A stretch of 64,000 nt of DNA, from NCBI RefSeq assembly GCF_004345605.1, contig NZ_SLVY01000011.1, positions 1 to 64,000 on the forward strand. Reading direction: 5' to 3'. Below, piece after piece: positions 7,948 through 16,761 of the stretch. Below the pieces are notes generated by a model. The model did not search any database, was not told the origin of the DNA, and saw only the letters and a list, made by a program, of their open reading frames with translations. The stretch's first letter is position 1, and every line of letters starts with the position of its first letter. This DNA comes from Rhodococcus sp. SMB37 (GTDB lineage Bacteria > Actinomycetota > Actinomycetes > Mycobacteriales > Mycobacteriaceae). A program made the position numbers and the translations under genes.

Positions 7948-9057
7948 ATGGGATACTCCGGAGCCCGCGGCGGACTCGACGCGATCCTCGCCGCCGAAAG
8001 CCTCGTCCGCACCGCACGGGAAGCCGACAACTCACCGCGCCTGACCACCGAACAGATCACCGGCCGAATGCGCCTCGCCGTCGACCGTGTGATGGGTGAG
8101 GGGTCGCTCTACGACCCCGAGACCGCCGCCGATGCTCTCCGTCAGGCGGAAGGCGACGTCATCGAGGCCACTCACCTCGTCCGCGCCCACCAGTCGACCC
8201 TGCCGCGACTGGCAGTCAGTGAACCCGTCGACCCAGACGAAATGACAGTGCAGCGCCGCATCGTGCCGGCGTGGCGTACCCCGGACGGCCCGCAGTTGCT
8301 CGGCCGCACCAGCGATTACACCGGCCGCATGCTCGTCCGCGACGACGAGCCCGTGCCGCCGGTCGTGATCGACGAGGCCCCCACCCCGGATCGCACCGAC
8401 GCCGAACGTCATCCGAAGCGCTTCTCGGAACTGCTGCGCGAGATGGATCTGCTCGCCGACAGTCGCCCGACCGACGGCTCCGACCCCGAGCCGTTCGATA
8501 TCTCCCGCCACCCCGCCGCGCCCCCGGCGCCACGCTCGGCAGTGCTCGCGTCGATGGCACGCGCCGAGACCGGCTCGCTGATCGGCACGTGGTACCGCTC
8601 GATCCGCGGCACCGAAGGCAACCTGCACGAGGTCACCCTCGGCGAGGTACGACACGGCCGCGTCCCGGTGCGCGTCCGGCACCCCCACACCGGAAATGCG
8701 TTCTCCGTCGGAGATATTCGTGTCACCGAGTGCGAGGCGATCGAAGATCTCAACGGCCCCGACGAGGATCGCGGTCGCTTCGACGTCGGTTACGGATTGT
8801 GCTTCGGACACAACGAACGCAAAGCCATCGCGATGGCGAACCTGGATATCGCATGCCGCCGTTTCGGCGACACCGGAGGTCTCGAGCAGACCCTGCTGCT
8901 CACCACCGACGGTCTCGATTCCTGTGGTTTCCTCGAACATCTCAAGCTTCCGCACTACGTCACCTTCCGCTCGATGATCGACCGGAAGATCGCCGTGCAG
9001 GCCGGCGCCGGCGACGCCGCGGACCGCAACACCGAACCTCTCGGAAGGACCTGCTGA
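7948..9057 (+). CDS. phnI: PhnI, nucleosidase subunit of C-P lyase
   Basis: The 369-residue protein corresponds to PhnI, which with G, H and L converts ATP plus phosphonate to ribose-1-phosphonate-5-triphosphate. Conserved stretches include MGYSGARGGLDAILAAESLV, RLAVDRVMGEGSLYDPETAA, HPKRFSELLREMDLL, RGTEGNLHEVTLGEVRHGRV and FGHNERKAIAMANLDI, and CGFLEHLKLPHYVTFRSMID near the end. The stop TGA shares bases with the ATG of the next gene (ATGA at 9057-9060). Confidence 0.94.
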   Translation: MGYSGARGGLDAILAAESLVRTAREADNSPRLTTEQITGRMRLAVDRVMGEGSLYDPETAADALRQAEGDVIEATHLVRAHQSTLPRLAVSEPVDPDEMTVQRRIVPAWRTPDGPQLLGRTSDYTGRMLVRDDEPVPPVVIDEAPTPDRTDAERHPKRFSELLREMDLLADSRPTDGSDPEPFDISRHPAAPPAPRSAVLASMARAETGSLIGTWYRSIRGTEGNLHEVTLGEVRHGRVPVRVRHPHTGNAFSVGDIRVTECEAIEDLNGPDEDRGRFDVGYGLCFGHNERKAIAMANLDIACRRFGDTGGLEQTLLLTTDGLDSCGFLEHLKLPHYVTFRSMIDRKIAVQAGAGDAADRNTEPLGRTC

Positions 9058-10910
9058 TGACCGACCTGCTCACCACTCGCGACACCGGTTCGCGCGTCAC
9101 CCACACGCTGGACGCGATCGACGCCGCCACCCGCGAACGCGGCATCCTCGACGAAGGGTCCAAACGTGAGATCCGCCGCGCGACATTGACCGCGGTGTGC
9201 GTGCCCGGCTACCTGACTCCGTTCGGCTCCCGCGAGATGCCGGTTGCCCGCGGCTGGGGCTCCGGCGGCCTGCAGGTCACGCTGGGTCTCGTCGGCGGCA
9301 CCGACGTCGTCAAGGTCATCGACCAGGGCGACGACGACGGCGTGAACGCCACCAACCTGCGACGGCTGATCGAGTCGAGCGAGAAGTGCGCCTCCACCAA
9401 GGACACCCGTGAGTCGACGATCATCCAGTCGCGCCACCGTATCCCCGAGGAACCGATGTCCGAGGACCAGATCCTCGTGCTGCAGGTACCCAACTCGGAA
9501 CCGCTTCGGGCCGTGCAGAAATCGGTCACCGAATGTGCCCGTATGCACGCCGAGGCCGACTACTCGATGATGTGGGTCAGTCTCTACGAGGACCTCGTCC
9601 GCAACGGCGTCATCACCAAGACCACCGGATACCCGGTGCTCGTCGACGACCGGTATGTGATGATCACGTCGCCGATCCCGCGGTGGGACGTTCCGCGCCT
9701 GGACAATTCACCGCACCTGACGTTGCTCGGCGCCGGACGCGAGAAGCGCATCTTCGCGGTCCCGCCCTACACTCCGGTGCAGCCGCTCACGTTCGACGAT
9801 GTCCCGTTCGAGGTCGAGGGCAGCGACGACCAGGTCTGCGTGCGCTGCGGCTCGTCCGACACGTTCCTCGTCGAGGCGTCGCCCGGACGGATGATGTGCA
9901 GTGACGTCGAGTGGTGCACCCGCGTCGTCGACGCCGACATCGACGAGGCGCTCCACAGTGCGCACGCCCCGATGCAGTTCCTGCCCGACCCGCAGCGCCG
10001 CGTACGCGCTGCACACGCCGCGACGCGCCGCGATCCGGCCGAACTCACCGATCGACCCGTGCCCGCGCACCCCGACGGCTGGACCCTCGCCGTACGGGAC
10101 GTCGGCAAGGTGCACGGCCCCGGCGGCGCCGACGCCGTCCCGGGAACCGGCCCCGACACCGGCACCGCGATCAGCCCGGTCACCGGCGCCGTTGTTGCCG
10201 CGTGGGACGTCAGCTTCGACGTCGCACCGGGTGAGGCGCTCGGTCTGATCGGCGAGTCCGGCTCGGGTAAGTCGACGGTGTTGCGCTGCCTGATCGGCGA
10301 CGACAAGGCCACGAACGGCTCGATGTTCCTGACCACCGTCGGGGGCGGCACCACCGATGTATTCACCCTCGACGACACCGAGCGCCGCGCGCTGCGCATC
10401 GACACCCTCGGCCTCGTGCACCAGAACCCCGCTGACGGACTCACGATGACGGTCTCCGCGGGCGGCAACATCGCCGAGCGTCTCACCGCAGCCGGCTGGC
10501 GCAACTACTACGAGATCCGCGACCGCGCAGCGTATCTGTTGGAGAAGGTCGAGGTACCCCTCGAGCGTATGGACGATCCCGTCCACACGTTCTCGGGCGG
10601 CATGCGCCAGCGCGTGCAGATCGCGAAGGCTCTCGCGACCGATCCGCGGGTGCTGCTGCTCGACGAGCCCACCACGGGCCTCGACGCGTCGGTTGCGGCG
10701 GGCGTGCTCGATCTGCTGCGGAACCTGCTCGCCGAGCGCGACACCGCGGCGGTGGTCGTGAGCCACGACTTCGCGGTCATCGAGGCACTCACCGATCGCA
10801 CGCTGGTCATGAACGTCGGCCGTGTCGTGGAGACCGGCCTGACCGACCAGCTGTTCCAGGACCCCCACCACCCCTACACCCAGCGGCTCGTCGCAGCCGC
10901 ACGGAGGTGA
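9057..10910 (+). CDS. phnJK: Fused PhnJ-PhnK: C-P bond-cleaving radical SAM enzyme joined to ABC-type ATPase
   Basis: A single 617-residue open frame starting at ATG 9057 contains both proteins. Residues 1 to about 325 are PhnJ, the iron-sulfur radical enzyme that breaks the C-P bond. TPFGSREMPVARGWGSGGLQ holds the glycine region, and four conserved cysteines lie at C261, C264, C281 and C287 (C-x2-C-x16-C-x5-C). A linker of about 30 residues, rich in Gly, Pro and Ala (HGPGGADAVPGTGPDTGTA), follows the start of the PhnK part. The PhnK ATPase shows Walker A GESGSGKS (399-406), signature FSGGMRQR (512-519) and Walker B VLLLDEP (532-538). No stop or frameshift lies between. In well-studied operons these are separate genes whose products bind each other. 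The upstream start overlaps phnI and the end overlaps phnL. Confidence 0.93.
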   Translation: MTDLLTTRDTGSRVTHTLDAIDAATRERGILDEGSKREIRRATLTAVCVPGYLTPFGSREMPVARGWGSGGLQVTLGLVGGTDVVKVIDQGDDDGVNATNLRRLIESSEKCASTKDTRESTIIQSRHRIPEEPMSEDQILVLQVPNSEPLRAVQKSVTECARMHAEADYSMMWVSLYEDLVRNGVITKTTGYPVLVDDRYVMITSPIPRWDVPRLDNSPHLTLLGAGREKRIFAVPPYTPVQPLTFDDVPFEVEGSDDQVCVRCGSSDTFLVEASPGRMMCSDVEWCTRVVDADIDEALHSAHAPMQFLPDPQRRVRAAHAATRRDPAELTDRPVPAHPDGWTLAVRDVGKVHGPGGADAVPGTGPDTGTAISPVTGAVVAAWDVSFDVAPGEALGLIGESGSGKSTVLRCLIGDDKATNGSMFLTTVGGGTTDVFTLDDTERRALRIDTLGLVHQNPADGLTMTVSAGGNIAERLTAAGWRNYYEIRDRAAYLLEKVEVPLERMDDPVHTFSGGMRQRVQIAKALATDPRVLLLDEPTTGLDASVAAGVLDLLRNLLAERDTAAVVVSHDFAVIEALTDRTLVMNVGRVVETGLTDQLFQDPHHPYTQRLVAAARR

Positions 10911-10912
10911 CC

Positions 10913-11680
10913 ATGTCTGTGTCCACTGTGCCTGTGCCCACCACTGCTGATCCGGTCCTCACCGTCCGAGACCTACGTAAGTCCTTCACGCTCCACACCA
11001 TCGACGGCCGCACCGTCACGTCGTTGCACGGCGTCGATCTCGAGGTCGGCCGCGGCGAGCACGTCGCGCTCGCCGGACCGTCCGGTGCCGGGAAGTCGAG
11101 CTTCCTGCGCTGCGTACACCGCAGCTATCTGCCCGACGCGGGCTCGGTCGTGCTGCACACCGACGACGGACCGGTCGAACTCACCGAGCTGTCCGACCGG
11201 GAGATGGCCCGGCTGCGCGGACGCGAACTCGGCTACGTGTCGCAGTTCCTGTCGGCGCCTCCGCGCACCGCACCCCTCGAGGTGGTCGCAGCGTCCGCAC
11301 GTCGTCGTGGGATGAACCGAGCCGATGCCCGCGACGCCGCTGCCGAAGCACTGCAGCGACTCTCACTCGACGAAGCGCTGTGGGACGTCGATTGCAGTGT
11401 GCTCTCCGGCGGCGAACGTCAGCGCGTGAACATCGCTGCCGGCACCGTCCACCCGCCGCGGCTGCTGCTGCTCGACGAGCCGGTGTCGGCCCTCGACCCG
11501 GTCAACCGCGAGCGTGCACTCGAGCTCATCGCGTCGCTGTCGGCATCCGGTGTCGCGGTGCTCGCGGTATTCCACGATCTCGACGCCATGCACCGTCTCG
11601 CGACACGTGTCGTGCGGTTCGCCGACGGCCACGTCGCCCAAATAGGATCCGCCACAGACATATTGGGAGATTCAGCATGA
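10913..11680 (+). CDS. phnL: PhnL, ABC-type ATPase subunit of the C-P lyase pathway
   Basis: The protein has 255 residues. Walker A is GPSGAGKSS, the Q-loop is GYVSQFL, the signature is LSGGERQRV, Walker B is LLLLDEP, and the H-loop is in VFHDLDAM. PhnL is the second ATPase of the C-P lyase system. It is needed with G, H and I for the nucleosidase step and can join the complex. ATG 10913 follows a GGAGG at 10903-10907; the in-frame GTG 10907 lies inside that ribosome site, so ATG is preferred. Confidence 0.92.
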   Translation: MSVSTVPVPTTADPVLTVRDLRKSFTLHTIDGRTVTSLHGVDLEVGRGEHVALAGPSGAGKSSFLRCVHRSYLPDAGSVVLHTDDGPVELTELSDREMARLRGRELGYVSQFLSAPPRTAPLEVVAASARRRGMNRADARDAAAEALQRLSLDEALWDVDCSVLSGGERQRVNIAAGTVHPPRLLLLDEPVSALDPVNRERALELIASLSASGVAVLAVFHDLDAMHRLATRVVRFADGHVAQIGSATDILGDSA

Positions 11681-12918
11681 CCGGAACAGAAACCGTCGAG
11701 TCCCCTGTCTCGACTGCCACAGCGTGGACCCTGCAATCGGCACCGCAGAACTATGTGGTCGGGCACGTCCGGGCGGTACTGCCGGACCGCATCCTCGAGG
11801 ATGCGCGCATCGTCGTGCGTGACGGCAGGATCGAGGAGGTGGGACCGTCCACTCCCGGCGTGCGGCCCGACGTCGACGGCGGTGGTCTGCTGTGCCTGCC
11901 GGGCCTGGTGGACGTGCACTCCGACGGACTCGAGAAAGAACGCCTCCCGCGACCGGGAGTCGAGCTGCCGTGGGCGTTCTCGCTCATGTCGTTCGAGGGC
12001 AAGGTGCGCGCGGCCGGCGTGACGACCGTGTTCCACGGTGCATCGTTCTCCGACCGAGCCACCGCGACGACGGGACGCAGCGTCCATGTCGCGCAGCAGA
12101 TGTGTGAGTCCATCGAGGGTTGGAATACGCGCGACACGGACGCACGACTCGTCGACCACCGAGTCCTGCACCGCCTCGACGTGCGGTCCGTAGCCGGATT
12201 CAAGGCCATGCGTGACGAGTTCGACCGGTTGGTCGCGGCAGGTGCCGTCACCACTGCAACGCCCGCGGTCATCTCCCATGAGGATCACACGCCGGGGATC
12301 GGCCAGTATGCCGACCGCACCTACTACGAGAACCACATCGCCGGCGTCCGGGGTATCTCGGCGGAGGACGCGCGCAAAGTGGTGGACGGTCTGGCGGCCG
12401 AACGTGAGGCCAACGCCGGGATCCGCGACGAGACGATGGGCTGGTTGGCCGAGCAGTCCCGCAAGGGCCTGGCCCGCGTCTTCGGCCACGACCCCGAATC
12501 GGCCGTCGAGATCGCCGATCTGGCCGCCCGCGGAGGCAACGTCGCCGAGTTCCCCACGACCGTCGAGGCGGCACGGGAAGCGCGTGACCGCGGCATGTCC
12601 GTGGTGATGGGCGGCCCGAACGTGCTGCGCGGACGCTCCCACTCGGGCAACGTCTCCGCCGGGGAACTCGCCGAGCTGGGACTGGTGACCGCGCTGGCAT
12701 CGGACTACCTGCCCTCGTCGCTGCTCGGTGCGGCGTTCTCTCTCGCCGACGGATACATGACGTTGCCGGCTGCCGTGTCGCTCGTCACGAGTGGCCCGGC
12801 AACGGCAGTAGGGCTCGCGGACCGGGGTGCTCTGGGTACCGGTCAGCGCGCCGACCTCGTCCTCGTCTCGTTCGAACATGGTCACCCGGTGATCCGCGCG
12901 GTCCTGCGCGCATCATGA
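11677..12918 (+). CDS. phnM: PhnM, triphosphate-releasing phosphonate hydrolase
   Basis: The 413-residue amidohydrolase-superfamily protein corresponds to PhnM, which removes pyrophosphate from ribose-1-phosphonate-5-triphosphate ahead of PhnJ. Metal-binding marks are LPGLVDVHSDGLEKE (HxD in place of the usual HxH, as in PhnM), VISHEDHTPG, and VVMGGPNVLRGRSHSGN with the LASDYLPSS active-site aspartate. The start ATG overlaps the phnL stop by four bases. A strong hairpin follows the stop. Confidence 0.93.
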   Translation: MTGTETVESPVSTATAWTLQSAPQNYVVGHVRAVLPDRILEDARIVVRDGRIEEVGPSTPGVRPDVDGGGLLCLPGLVDVHSDGLEKERLPRPGVELPWAFSLMSFEGKVRAAGVTTVFHGASFSDRATATTGRSVHVAQQMCESIEGWNTRDTDARLVDHRVLHRLDVRSVAGFKAMRDEFDRLVAAGAVTTATPAVISHEDHTPGIGQYADRTYYENHIAGVRGISAEDARKVVDGLAAEREANAGIRDETMGWLAEQSRKGLARVFGHDPESAVEIADLAARGGNVAEFPTTVEAAREARDRGMSVVMGGPNVLRGRSHSGNVSAGELAELGLVTALASDYLPSSLLGAAFSLADGYMTLPAAVSLVTSGPATAVGLADRGALGTGQRADLVLVSFEHGHPVIRAVLRAS

Positions 12919-12922
12919 AATC

Positions 12923-12953
12923 CCGGCCCCACACCGAATCGGTGTGGGGCCGG
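12923..12953. terminator. 15-bp hairpin after phnM
   Basis: CCGGCCCCACACCGA (12923-12937) and TCGGTGTGGGGCCGG (12939-12953) are exact complements with almost no loop. It lies four bases after the phnM stop and could end or attenuate transcription between the C-P lyase genes and the importer genes. There is no T-run. The 176 bases from here to phnD hold no supported gene. Confidence 0.6.
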
Positions 12954-13129
12954 TCTCGTAGTGGGCGGACATGCCACCGCGAACGTCTTCCGCTCGAGGT
13001 CGGAAGTTCACCTCGGGTTGGGGAATTCGATACACCGTACAGACAGTCTGGATTCCGACGATGCCGCTGGGTGTCGCCCCCCTCGTGCCCCGACTCCGCG
13101 TGCGCGGATTCGACAAGGAGCTTTTCTTC

Positions 13130-14092
13130 ATGCGTACCTCTCGTTCCCGATCCCTGGTAGGGATTACCATGGCCGCCGCAGCGGCGCTGGCTCTGTCCGC
13201 GTGCGGCTCGAGCGCCGACGAAGACACCTCGGCCGGCGCATCCGCCGACGAAGGTGCACCCGAGACCCTCGTGCTGGCCTCCATCCCGAGCGAGGACAGC
13301 ACAAGCCTGCAGCAGGAGTTCGCGCTGGTTCAGCAGGTCATCGAGGATGAGACCGGTATCCCGGTCGAGTTCCAGAACGCCACCGACTACGCGGCCGTCA
13401 TCGAGGCCCAGCGCGCCGGCAAGGTGCACATCGGTCATTACGGTCCGTTCTCCTACGCCACGGCGAAGGACAGCGGCGTACCGGTGACACCGCTCGGCGT
13501 GTTCGCCGACAGCGCCGACGAGGAGCCCGGTTACCAGTCCTACGCGATCGTGCCCGCGGGATCCGATATCCGCTCACTCGAGGACTTCCGGGGCAAGACG
13601 GTGTGCTTCGTCGACCCCACCTCCACTTCCGGCTACCTCTACCCGTCGGCCGGTCTGCTCGAGGCGGGCATCGACCCCGCGACGGACGTCACCCCGGTCT
13701 TCGCCGGCGGCCACGACGCATCTGCCCTCGCTGTCAAGAGCGGCCAGTGCGATGCCGGATTCGCATTCGACACCATGGTCACCGAAACCCTCGTCGACAA
13801 GGGCGATCTCGCTGAGGGCGACCTCGACGTGATCTGGGAGTCCGAGATGATCGCGGCCAGCCCTTCTGCTGTGCTGACCACGTTGCCGCAGGATCTCGTC
13901 GACCAGCTCACCGACATCTTCGCGACCAAGCTCAATCGTCCGGCGCTCGTGGAGGCCGGTTACTGCGCCTCAGAGGAGGAGTGCGAGCTTCCCGAGAGCA
14001 CCGAGTACGGATACATCCCCGTCACCGACGACTTCTACGACGGCGTCCGCAAGGTCTGTGAAGTCACGCAGTCCCCGTCCTGCGCGAGCTGA
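13130..14092 (+). CDS. phnD: PhnD, phosphonate-binding lipoprotein of the ABC importer
   Basis: The product has about 320 residues. A basic N-terminus is followed by a hydrophobic stretch and the lipobox LSAC (cysteine about residue 24), so it is a membrane-anchored solute-binding protein. PhnD-family marks are DYAAVIEAQRAGKVHIGHYG, GKTVCFVDPTSTSGYLYPSA and GGHDASALAVKSGQCDAGFA. AAGGAG at 13115-13120 precedes the ATG at 13130. An upstream in-frame extension to 12971 would bury the signal peptide and was not used. Confidence 0.94.
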   Translation: MRTSRSRSLVGITMAAAAALALSACGSSADEDTSAGASADEGAPETLVLASIPSEDSTSLQQEFALVQQVIEDETGIPVEFQNATDYAAVIEAQRAGKVHIGHYGPFSYATAKDSGVPVTPLGVFADSADEEPGYQSYAIVPAGSDIRSLEDFRGKTVCFVDPTSTSGYLYPSAGLLEAGIDPATDVTPVFAGGHDASALAVKSGQCDAGFAFDTMVTETLVDKGDLAEGDLDVIWESEMIAASPSAVLTTLPQDLVDQLTDIFATKLNRPALVEAGYCASEEECELPESTEYGYIPVTDDFYDGVRKVCEVTQSPSCAS

Positions 14093-14121
14093 CCCGATCT
14101 TTCGAGACCTGGAGTACCGAT

Positions 14122-14952
14122 ATGACCGACCCCGACCATGCACGCCTCGGCGCATCCATCGACAGGATTCTCCGGCCGACCATCGAACTCGACCACGTCA
14201 GCAAGGTATTCGACCCGGCACTCCGGGCGCTCGACAACGTGTCACTGACGGTGCACCCCGGTGAAGTCGTTGCACTGCTGGGCTTGTCGGGTTCGGGAAA
14301 GTCGACACTGCTGCGGCTGCTCAACGGACTGCACCTTCCCACCTCGGGTACGGTGCGGGTCCTCGGACACGATGTGGGTGCCGCCCGTGGCCGTGAACTG
14401 CGGGAGCTGCGCCGAAAGGTGGGCTTCGTGTTCCAGCAGTTCCACCTCGTCGGCAACATGTCGGTACTCGAGAACGTGTGTTCCGGCGCCCTCGGCTCGC
14501 TGCGTGGGCCCCGGTTCGGTCTCATGATGTATCCGAAGTCGGTGCGTCTCGCCGCTATGGAACAGCTCGACCGTGTCGGTCTCGCCGACCGTCCGTTCCA
14601 GCGCGCAGACACCCTCTCCGGTGGCCAGCAGCAGCGTGTCGCGGTGGCGCGTGCGCTCATCCAGAAACCGAAGATCCTCCTCGCCGACGAACCCGTCGCA
14701 TCGCTCGATCCGGAGTCGTCGGCACAGGTGATGGCGCTGATCTCGCAGATCGCGTCCGAAGACAACCTGACGGTGGTGTGCAGCCTGCACCAGGTCGATC
14801 TCGCATTGTCGTGGGGGCACCGACTCGTGGGCCTGCGACACGGGCATGTTGTGCTCGACAAGCCCGCGTCGGTGATCGACCGGAGCGAGACCATGAGCAT
14901 CTACACCGCCGTCGACCCGGTCGTGTCTGCGGGGAGCATCGCGAACCGATGA
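14122..14952 (+). CDS. phnC: PhnC, phosphonate ABC importer ATPase
   Basis: The 276-residue ATPase has Walker A GLSGSGKST, Q-loop FVFQQFHLVGNMSVLENV (typical of PhnC), signature TLSGGQQQRV, Walker B ILLADEP and the H-loop CSLHQVDLAL. It powers uptake by the PhnE permease. The stop overlaps the phnE ATG by four bases. Confidence 0.94.
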   Translation: MTDPDHARLGASIDRILRPTIELDHVSKVFDPALRALDNVSLTVHPGEVVALLGLSGSGKSTLLRLLNGLHLPTSGTVRVLGHDVGAARGRELRELRRKVGFVFQQFHLVGNMSVLENVCSGALGSLRGPRFGLMMYPKSVRLAAMEQLDRVGLADRPFQRADTLSGGQQQRVAVARALIQKPKILLADEPVASLDPESSAQVMALISQIASEDNLTVVCSLHQVDLALSWGHRLVGLRHGHVVLDKPASVIDRSETMSIYTAVDPVVSAGSIANR

Positions 14953-16664
14953 TCACCGCCCCGCCGCCCGTCAAGACTCTCCCGCGCCCCACGTGGCAGG
15001 CCATCAGTGTGCAGGTCATCCTGTTCGGGCTGTTCGCGGCGGCACTGTGGTCGATCGCATCCCTGAAGATCAACGTTGCCACGATCATCGACAGTATCGG
15101 CAACGCAACCGATTTCCTGTCGCGCATTTTCCCGCTCGACTTCCCGCCCATCGGCGAACTCGCCGCGATGACGGGCCAGACCCTGGGCATCGTGCTGCTC
15201 GCCACCGTGCTCGCCGTGGTGCTGAGCATCCCGGTCGCGCTCGGTGCGGCCCGCAACACTGCGCCCGCCGCAGCCCTGCGAATGCCGGCCCGCGCCATCA
15301 TCGTCATCACCCGAGCCATTCCCGAACTGGTGCTGGCGATCCTGTTCCTGCGCCTGTTCGGTCTCGGCGCGATCGGCGGTATCCTCGCCCTCGGCATCCA
15401 CTCGATCGGCATGGTCGGAAAGCTGTACGCCGACGCGATCGAAGACTCCGACCCCGGCCCGCGCGACGCCCTGCGCGCAGCCGGTGCGACGTGGTGGCAG
15501 CAGATCACCGGCGGTGTATTGCCGCAGATCATGCCCGCGGTCGTTGCCACGGCCCTACACCGGTTCGACATCAACCTGCGCGCCTCCGTCATTCTCGGCT
15601 ACGTCGGTGTGAGCGGCATCGGCCTCGAACTGTCGGCTGCGCTGCGCACCATGAACTATCAGCGCGGCATGGCGTTGGCGCTGTTCATCGTCGCGCTGTG
15701 TGTCATCGTCGAATTGATCTCCGGTGCTCTGCGGCGGATGGTGCTCGGCGACAAGACCCCCACGCGGCGAAGTCTGTTCTCTCGTCTACGCGAACGGGTC
15801 GCGGGCGCTCAGGACGGCTGGGTCGATAGTGAACCCGGCAGCGCGCAGGCTCCGACGGCACTGCGCACCTCCGACGGCCGGTACCGCGTCAGCCCCCCGT
15901 GGACGGGTGAGCGCATTGCTCACACCGCCTACGTCGCGATGTTCGTACTGGCCCTGTTGGTGTCGACCTGGGCCGCGAACCTCGACTTGTCCCGTATGGC
16001 AGAGGGTGTCGGTTCGATGTGGAACACGCTCTCGCTGTTCTTTCCGCCGGGCACCGGCGGCATCGGCGACGAACTGTGGAAGCAACTGATCGTCACGCTG
16101 CAGATCGCCCTCGCAGCCACTCTGATCGGCCTGATCGTCGCGATCCCCGTCGGCCTGCTCGCGGCCCGCAACGTCGCACCCACTCCGGGTATTGCCAAGG
16201 GGTTCCGGGTCTTCATCGTGATCGTCCGCGGTATCCCGGATCTGATCCTGGCGATCATCGTGATCGTCGTGACCGGTCTCGGTGCCACTGCGGGTGCGAT
16301 CGCTCTGTCGGTCGGAGCAATCGGGCTGCTCAGCAAACTGATCGCCGACTCCGTCGAGGAAACGGACATCCGCGTCCAGCAGGCGGTGGTGGCAGGTGGC
16401 GCGACACGCATGCAGGTCCTCATCGCCGCGACGGTCCGCCAATCGGGGCCCGCGATCATCGCGCACCTGTTCTATCAGCTCGATACCAATATCCGCGCCG
16501 CCACACTTCTCGGTGTCGTCGGCGCAGGCGGACTGGGCTTCTACCTGATGAACGCGGCCCGCGTCATGCAGTTCGACGTGGTCACCATGATCGTTCTCAT
16601 GATCTTCGCGGTGGTCATGGTCGTGGAGGGTCTCGCCATCTGGGTCCGCAAGGTCGTGTCCTGA
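14949..16664 (+). CDS. phnE: PhnE1-PhnE2 fused double permease of the phosphonate importer
   Basis: One 571-residue frame holds two complete permease domains. Each has about six membrane segments and an inner-membrane EAA-like loop. The first domain spans about 1-275 (RAIPELVLAILFLRLFGLGA, then DALRAAGATWWQQITGGVLP). The second spans about 320-571 (RGIPDLILAIIVIVVTGLGA, then QQAVVAGGATRMQVLIAATV). A hydrophilic linker of about 45 residues joins them. Many bacteria use two separate phnE genes or a homodimer, so here the heterodimer is encoded as one chain. ATG 14949 overlaps the phnC stop; the open frame further upstream runs through phnC and is a shadow. Confidence 0.92.
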   Translation: MITAPPPVKTLPRPTWQAISVQVILFGLFAAALWSIASLKINVATIIDSIGNATDFLSRIFPLDFPPIGELAAMTGQTLGIVLLATVLAVVLSIPVALGAARNTAPAAALRMPARAIIVITRAIPELVLAILFLRLFGLGAIGGILALGIHSIGMVGKLYADAIEDSDPGPRDALRAAGATWWQQITGGVLPQIMPAVVATALHRFDINLRASVILGYVGVSGIGLELSAALRTMNYQRGMALALFIVALCVIVELISGALRRMVLGDKTPTRRSLFSRLRERVAGAQDGWVDSEPGSAQAPTALRTSDGRYRVSPPWTGERIAHTAYVAMFVLALLVSTWAANLDLSRMAEGVGSMWNTLSLFFPPGTGGIGDELWKQLIVTLQIALAATLIGLIVAIPVGLLAARNVAPTPGIAKGFRVFIVIVRGIPDLILAIIVIVVTGLGATAGAIALSVGAIGLLSKLIADSVEETDIRVQQAVVAGGATRMQVLIAATVRQSGPAIIAHLFYQLDTNIRAATLLGVVGAGGLGFYLMNAARVMQFDVVTMIVLMIFAVVMVVEGLAIWVRKVVS

Positions 16665-16682
16665 TTCCCGCCGCCAACTCGA

Positions 16683-16729
16683 CCGAATGTCACCTTCATC
16701 TACTCGAGGTGACCAAAGGTGACATTCGG
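16683..16729. promoter_or_regulatory. 14-bp perfect inverted repeat between phnE and the IMPase-family gene
   Basis: CCGAATGTCACCTT (16683-16696) and AAGGTGACATTCGG (16716-16729) are exact complements around a 19-base loop. AGGTGAC occurs twice within it. It lies 33 bases before the next ATG. It may be a processing or attenuation hairpin that lowers expression of the last gene, or an operator. Confidence 0.5.
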
Positions 16730-16761
16730 CCACACCACGCCACACCATCTGGAGTAACCAT

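Noticed and set aside
9708..12885. Long minus-strand frames opposite phnJK, phnL and phnM
   Set aside because: They mirror strongly supported phn genes and show no family-like sequence.
12971..13129. Upstream extension of phnD
   Set aside because: It would add 53 residues before a clear lipoprotein signal peptide; the AAGGAG site supports ATG 13130.
14478..14948. Upstream extension of phnE into phnC
   Set aside because: It is a shadow frame of phnC; ATG 14949 overlaps the phnC stop by four bases as elsewhere in the operon.
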